In this document: positions 61,912 through 64,000 of the stretch, piece by piece
Layout of the letters: each line of letters begins with the position of its first letter
Numbering within the stretch: position 1 is the first letter of the stretch
From: an uncultured Caulobacterales bacterium
Lineage (GTDB): Bacteria > Pseudomonadota > Alphaproteobacteria > Caulobacterales > Maricaulaceae
Assembly: GCA_937928165.1 (NCBI GenBank)
Contig: CALFVT010000004.1
Coordinates: forward strand, 124,001-188,000
Length of the DNA stretch: 64,000 nt
Reading direction: 5' to 3'
Program-made: the position numbers and the translations under genes
The notes under the pieces: model-generated
Database searches by the model: none
Told to the model about the DNA's origin: nothing
What the model saw: only the letters and a program-made list of their open reading frames with translations

Positions 61912-64000
61912 TTACGGCGTTGCAGACGTGGTAACTTGTGTAATAGGCGGCGGCTTGGGCGGCGCACTGCGGCCTAATCTTTCGGGCCCCTTCGCGTCTG
62001 TCTGTGCGTCAAAGGATATGTCTTGAGATTTCGGCTTAAGCGGCACTTGTATCTTTTTAAGGTCAAAGGCCTTATTGACATCAAGTGTAACGATTAGGCT
62101 CGTTCCGCCTTCATAGTTCCGCCCGCCTTTGTCTGATACTTTGATTTCATATTTGTCAGGGCGCAGATCATCAAAAGCAAATTGACCAAAAGATGTTGAC
62201 ACAGCGGAAGTATCAATCGCCTGCTCTTTATTGATCAAAGATAACCTAACCCCTTCAATACGTTTTTCGCCTTTGGTATATTCACCGTCTTCATTGCTAT
62301 CAATAAAGGTAAAGCCGCGGAGTTGCCCGCGCTGCACAATCGGAATATCCAATGTAGAAATATGGCCGTCTCTTATGGTTGCTTTAAACTCGTCTTCGTC
62401 GGTCAATCCAAACCCAAGCGGCAGGCTGCGGCTATCCACCGTTACCGTATGCAGGCCTTCTTTGATGTTTTGTATGGTGTAATAGCCTTGTCCGTCACTA
62501 CGCAGGGCGATCCCCAACCTTTGAATGCGCAGGATAACGCCGCCGGCACCAGGCTCGTCGGGCTGGCGAATGCCGTCAAAGTTTTTATCAAGGAAAGCTT
62601 GCCCTTTAAGAACCCCGCGCCCGTCTTGAGTCTTTGTGTATTTACGCGGGGCATTAAACCTATATCCACCTCGGAGTTCTAGTCCAACCCTTTGATTTCC
62701 TTGAAGATTATTTCTATATGCTAAACCAAGGCTAAGGCTTTTGCCAAAGTTGATTTGCCGCGCCGCCGAGACCGTTAGGAACTTATTCGTTTGCCCGCCG
62801 CTAAAATTATTAATCGACTGCAAGACACCAAAAGACGCATTGACTGAATTTTTTGCGCCGAATAAATGCCCGGTATCAAGATTAGCAACAAGCCCGCCTC
62901 TAACGCGGTTTGCACCGTTAAATTGACCTGCGCTGATAGATGGGGAGACTGTAACACGTCCGTCTTTAGGTAGAGCAAGATTAAAATTTCGGTCAACATT
63001 AAAATTGGCCGTCACTACGAATTGCTCTGTATCCGGCGTATTGCCGGATTGCTGCGCCCGTAAATATTGCCCCCTTATATCCACCCATTCAAAGGATTTA
63101 CTCGCTAAAAGGCTATATTGCCGCGTGGAGAGATTCTCACGGTCATCTTTAAAGCTAACGCGGTTATCCGTTACGCTCCCGCCGATATTCACCCCGGTAT
63201 TGGCAAGAGAAGTTCCTAGGGAGAGGCTTTTTGTTTCAACTACCGAACCTGTCTGCTGCCCTGATGTCAGGCCATTATCTGTTCGTGAATAACGCAGGGA
63301 TAAAGATGGATCGCCAATGATTTTATTATTAAAGCTTGGGGTGATATTAATTCCGGCACGCTGCGTGAAAATGTCTTGGCCTTCAATCTGATTATCTTCG
63401 ACGGGGTTTTCGACGACCTCGCTTATATCAATGCCGTCAAGCTCTGCATTCTCGCGAGTTTGCTCTCTGCGCTGTAATGTATTGCGCTGAAACTCTACCC
63501 CTTGATAATCTGTGCTAAGGTCAAGGGATATTGCCTTGTTAAATTCATAACGCCCAGACACAGAGGCTCGCGCATCAAAGCTGCGTTGACGCTGCGCGCC
63601 GTTAAATAGGCCGACATCCCCTCGTGCGCTCCATTGTAATTTTTTACTGCCATTGCGGCCAAGGGAGCCGCTGATTGCGCTTAGGATCGCCCGTTGATCA
63701 TCATTTAAGCTATCATGATGGAGTGATAAACCGGCCTCCCAGCCATCTTTGCTGGCAAAGCGAATGCCGCCGGCTAGCCCCGAAAAGCGTGACCGTGTTT
63801 GATTATTGCTAATCTGGCGGCGGCCATCTTCGGGCGTCCCAAGGGCCAAAGCCCAGCGGTTGCCTTTTGCTGTCTCCTTAACGGCAGAAACACCGCGGAT
63901 GCGGCGTATGTTAATTCCGTCAAATTCTCTCAGGTCACCGGAGTAATCCCCAACCGAACCGTAAATTCCGCTCGTATGACGGTAATCCAGTGACAGCCAA
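61912..64000 (-). CDS. Usher-like outer-membrane barrel with SdrD-B-like domains (5' part beyond window)
   Basis: The frame is open to the right edge (base 64000), so about 695 C-terminal codons are visible. The first 400 residues are alternating, aromatic-poor beta strands typical of a large outer-membrane barrel (AGLSLHHDSLN, LSLDLSTDYQG, LSLGLAYRNNLQGNQRVGLELRGGYRF). Two SdrD-B/CnaB-like Ig domains follow, each starting with a Ca-binding-like loop: GQAFLDKNFDGIRQPDEPGAGGV and GFTFIDSNEDGEYTKGEKRIEGV. A Pro-rich tail ends the protein. In chaperone-usher systems the usher is a large barrel with small Ig-type C-terminal domains. With a chaperone and two candidate subunits nearby, an usher role is plausible, though no classical usher motif was recognised. 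The start codon is outside the window. Confidence 0.6.
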   Translation of the reverse strand, partial: WLSLDYRHTSGIYGSVGDYSGDLREFDGINIRRIRGVSAVKETAKGNRWALALGTPEDGRRQISNNQTRSRFSGLAGGIRFASKDGWEAGLSLHHDSLNDDQRAILSAISGSLGRNGSKKLQWSARGDVGLFNGAQRQRSFDARASVSGRYEFNKAISLDLSTDYQGVEFQRNTLQRREQTRENAELDGIDISEVVENPVEDNQIEGQDIFTQRAGINITPSFNNKIIGDPSLSLRYSRTDNGLTSGQQTGSVVETKSLSLGTSLANTGVNIGGSVTDNRVSFKDDRENLSTRQYSLLASKSFEWVDIRGQYLRAQQSGNTPDTEQFVVTANFNVDRNFNLALPKDGRVTVSPSISAGQFNGANRVRGGLVANLDTGHLFGAKNSVNASFGVLQSINNFSGGQTNKFLTVSAARQINFGKSLSLGLAYRNNLQGNQRVGLELRGGYRFNAPRKYTKTQDGRGVLKGQAFLDKNFDGIRQPDEPGAGGVILRIQRLGIALRSDGQGYYTIQNIKEGLHTVTVDSRSLPLGFGLTDEDEFKATIRDGHISTLDIPIVQRGQLRGFTFIDSNEDGEYTKGEKRIEGVRLSLINKEQAIDTSAVSTSFGQFAFDDLRPDKYEIKVSDKGGRNYEGGTSLIVTLDVNKAFDLKKIQVPLKPKSQDISFDAQTDAKGPERLGRSAPPKPPPITQVTTSATP

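Overview
The window looks like a chromosomal segment of an alphaproteobacterium with moderate to low GC. It is most plausibly from the Hyphomonadales/Maricaulales side (Robiginitomaculum- or Hellea-like); that placement is an inference. Supporting signs are an alphaproteobacterial SOS box (GTTC-N7-GTTC) in front of lexA, the rlpA / dacA-tmk-holB-tatD-MBL cluster, a CIRCE-controlled groESL operon, and a large autotransporter beside a TonB-dependent receptor, as is common in stalked or prosthecate marine relatives. Protein families were recognised by reading translations; no database search was run.

Layout. 1-6.5 kb: housekeeping genes (3' end of lpxB, gltA, gltX, comEC, lexA). 6.5-17.3 kb: cell-surface block with a small exported TPR protein, a duplicated beta-helix lipoprotein, a TonB-dependent receptor and a 1.3-kilo-residue autotransporter. 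The lipoprotein and receptor genes are separated by a compact three-hairpin element whose outer loops are complementary. 17.4-23.2 kb: replication and cell-wall cluster (rlpA, dacA, tmk, holB, tatD, MBL hydrolase). 23.4-25.2 kb: tRNA-Ser(UGA), a PfkB sugar kinase and a phosphoribosyltransferase. 25.3-35.7 kb: a nearly complete phenylacetate degradation regulon, paaABCDE and paaJ/paaI on one strand and paaG-paaZ-paaK-paaR on the other, with two matching palindromic operators; no paaH is present. 35.7-39.3 kb: Asp/Glu racemase, D-cysteine desulfhydrase-like enzyme, GST and MscS channel. 39.3-40.37 kb: about 1 kb without a convincing gene, rich in REP-like inverted repeats. 40.4-42.4 kb: groESL with CIRCE and a heat-shock-like promoter. 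42.6-48.3 kb: tRNA-Leu(UAG), an orphan HEPN-like gene, smpB, dapA, a lytic transglycosylase and a threonine dehydratase-like enzyme. 48.4-57.1 kb: acyl-CoA ligase, then pbpC with a giant alpha-2-macroglobulin.

57.3-64.0 kb holds the least familiar system. Two paralogous exported beta-rich proteins flank a PapD-like periplasmic chaperone. About 1.8 kb further on, on the other strand, is the 3' part of an outer-membrane barrel with two SdrD-B-like domains. Together they look like a divergent chaperone-usher style surface-fibre locus. An alpha/beta hydrolase lipoprotein and a small membrane protein/XRE regulator operon lie between the two halves. The barrel gene runs off the right edge.

Several start codons were moved from the longest open frame to better supported ones (lexA, TPR gene, beta-helix lipoprotein, autotransporter, dacA, paaD, dcyD, groS, slt, XRE gene). 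Long antisense open frames inside the repetitive surface-protein genes were treated as shadows.
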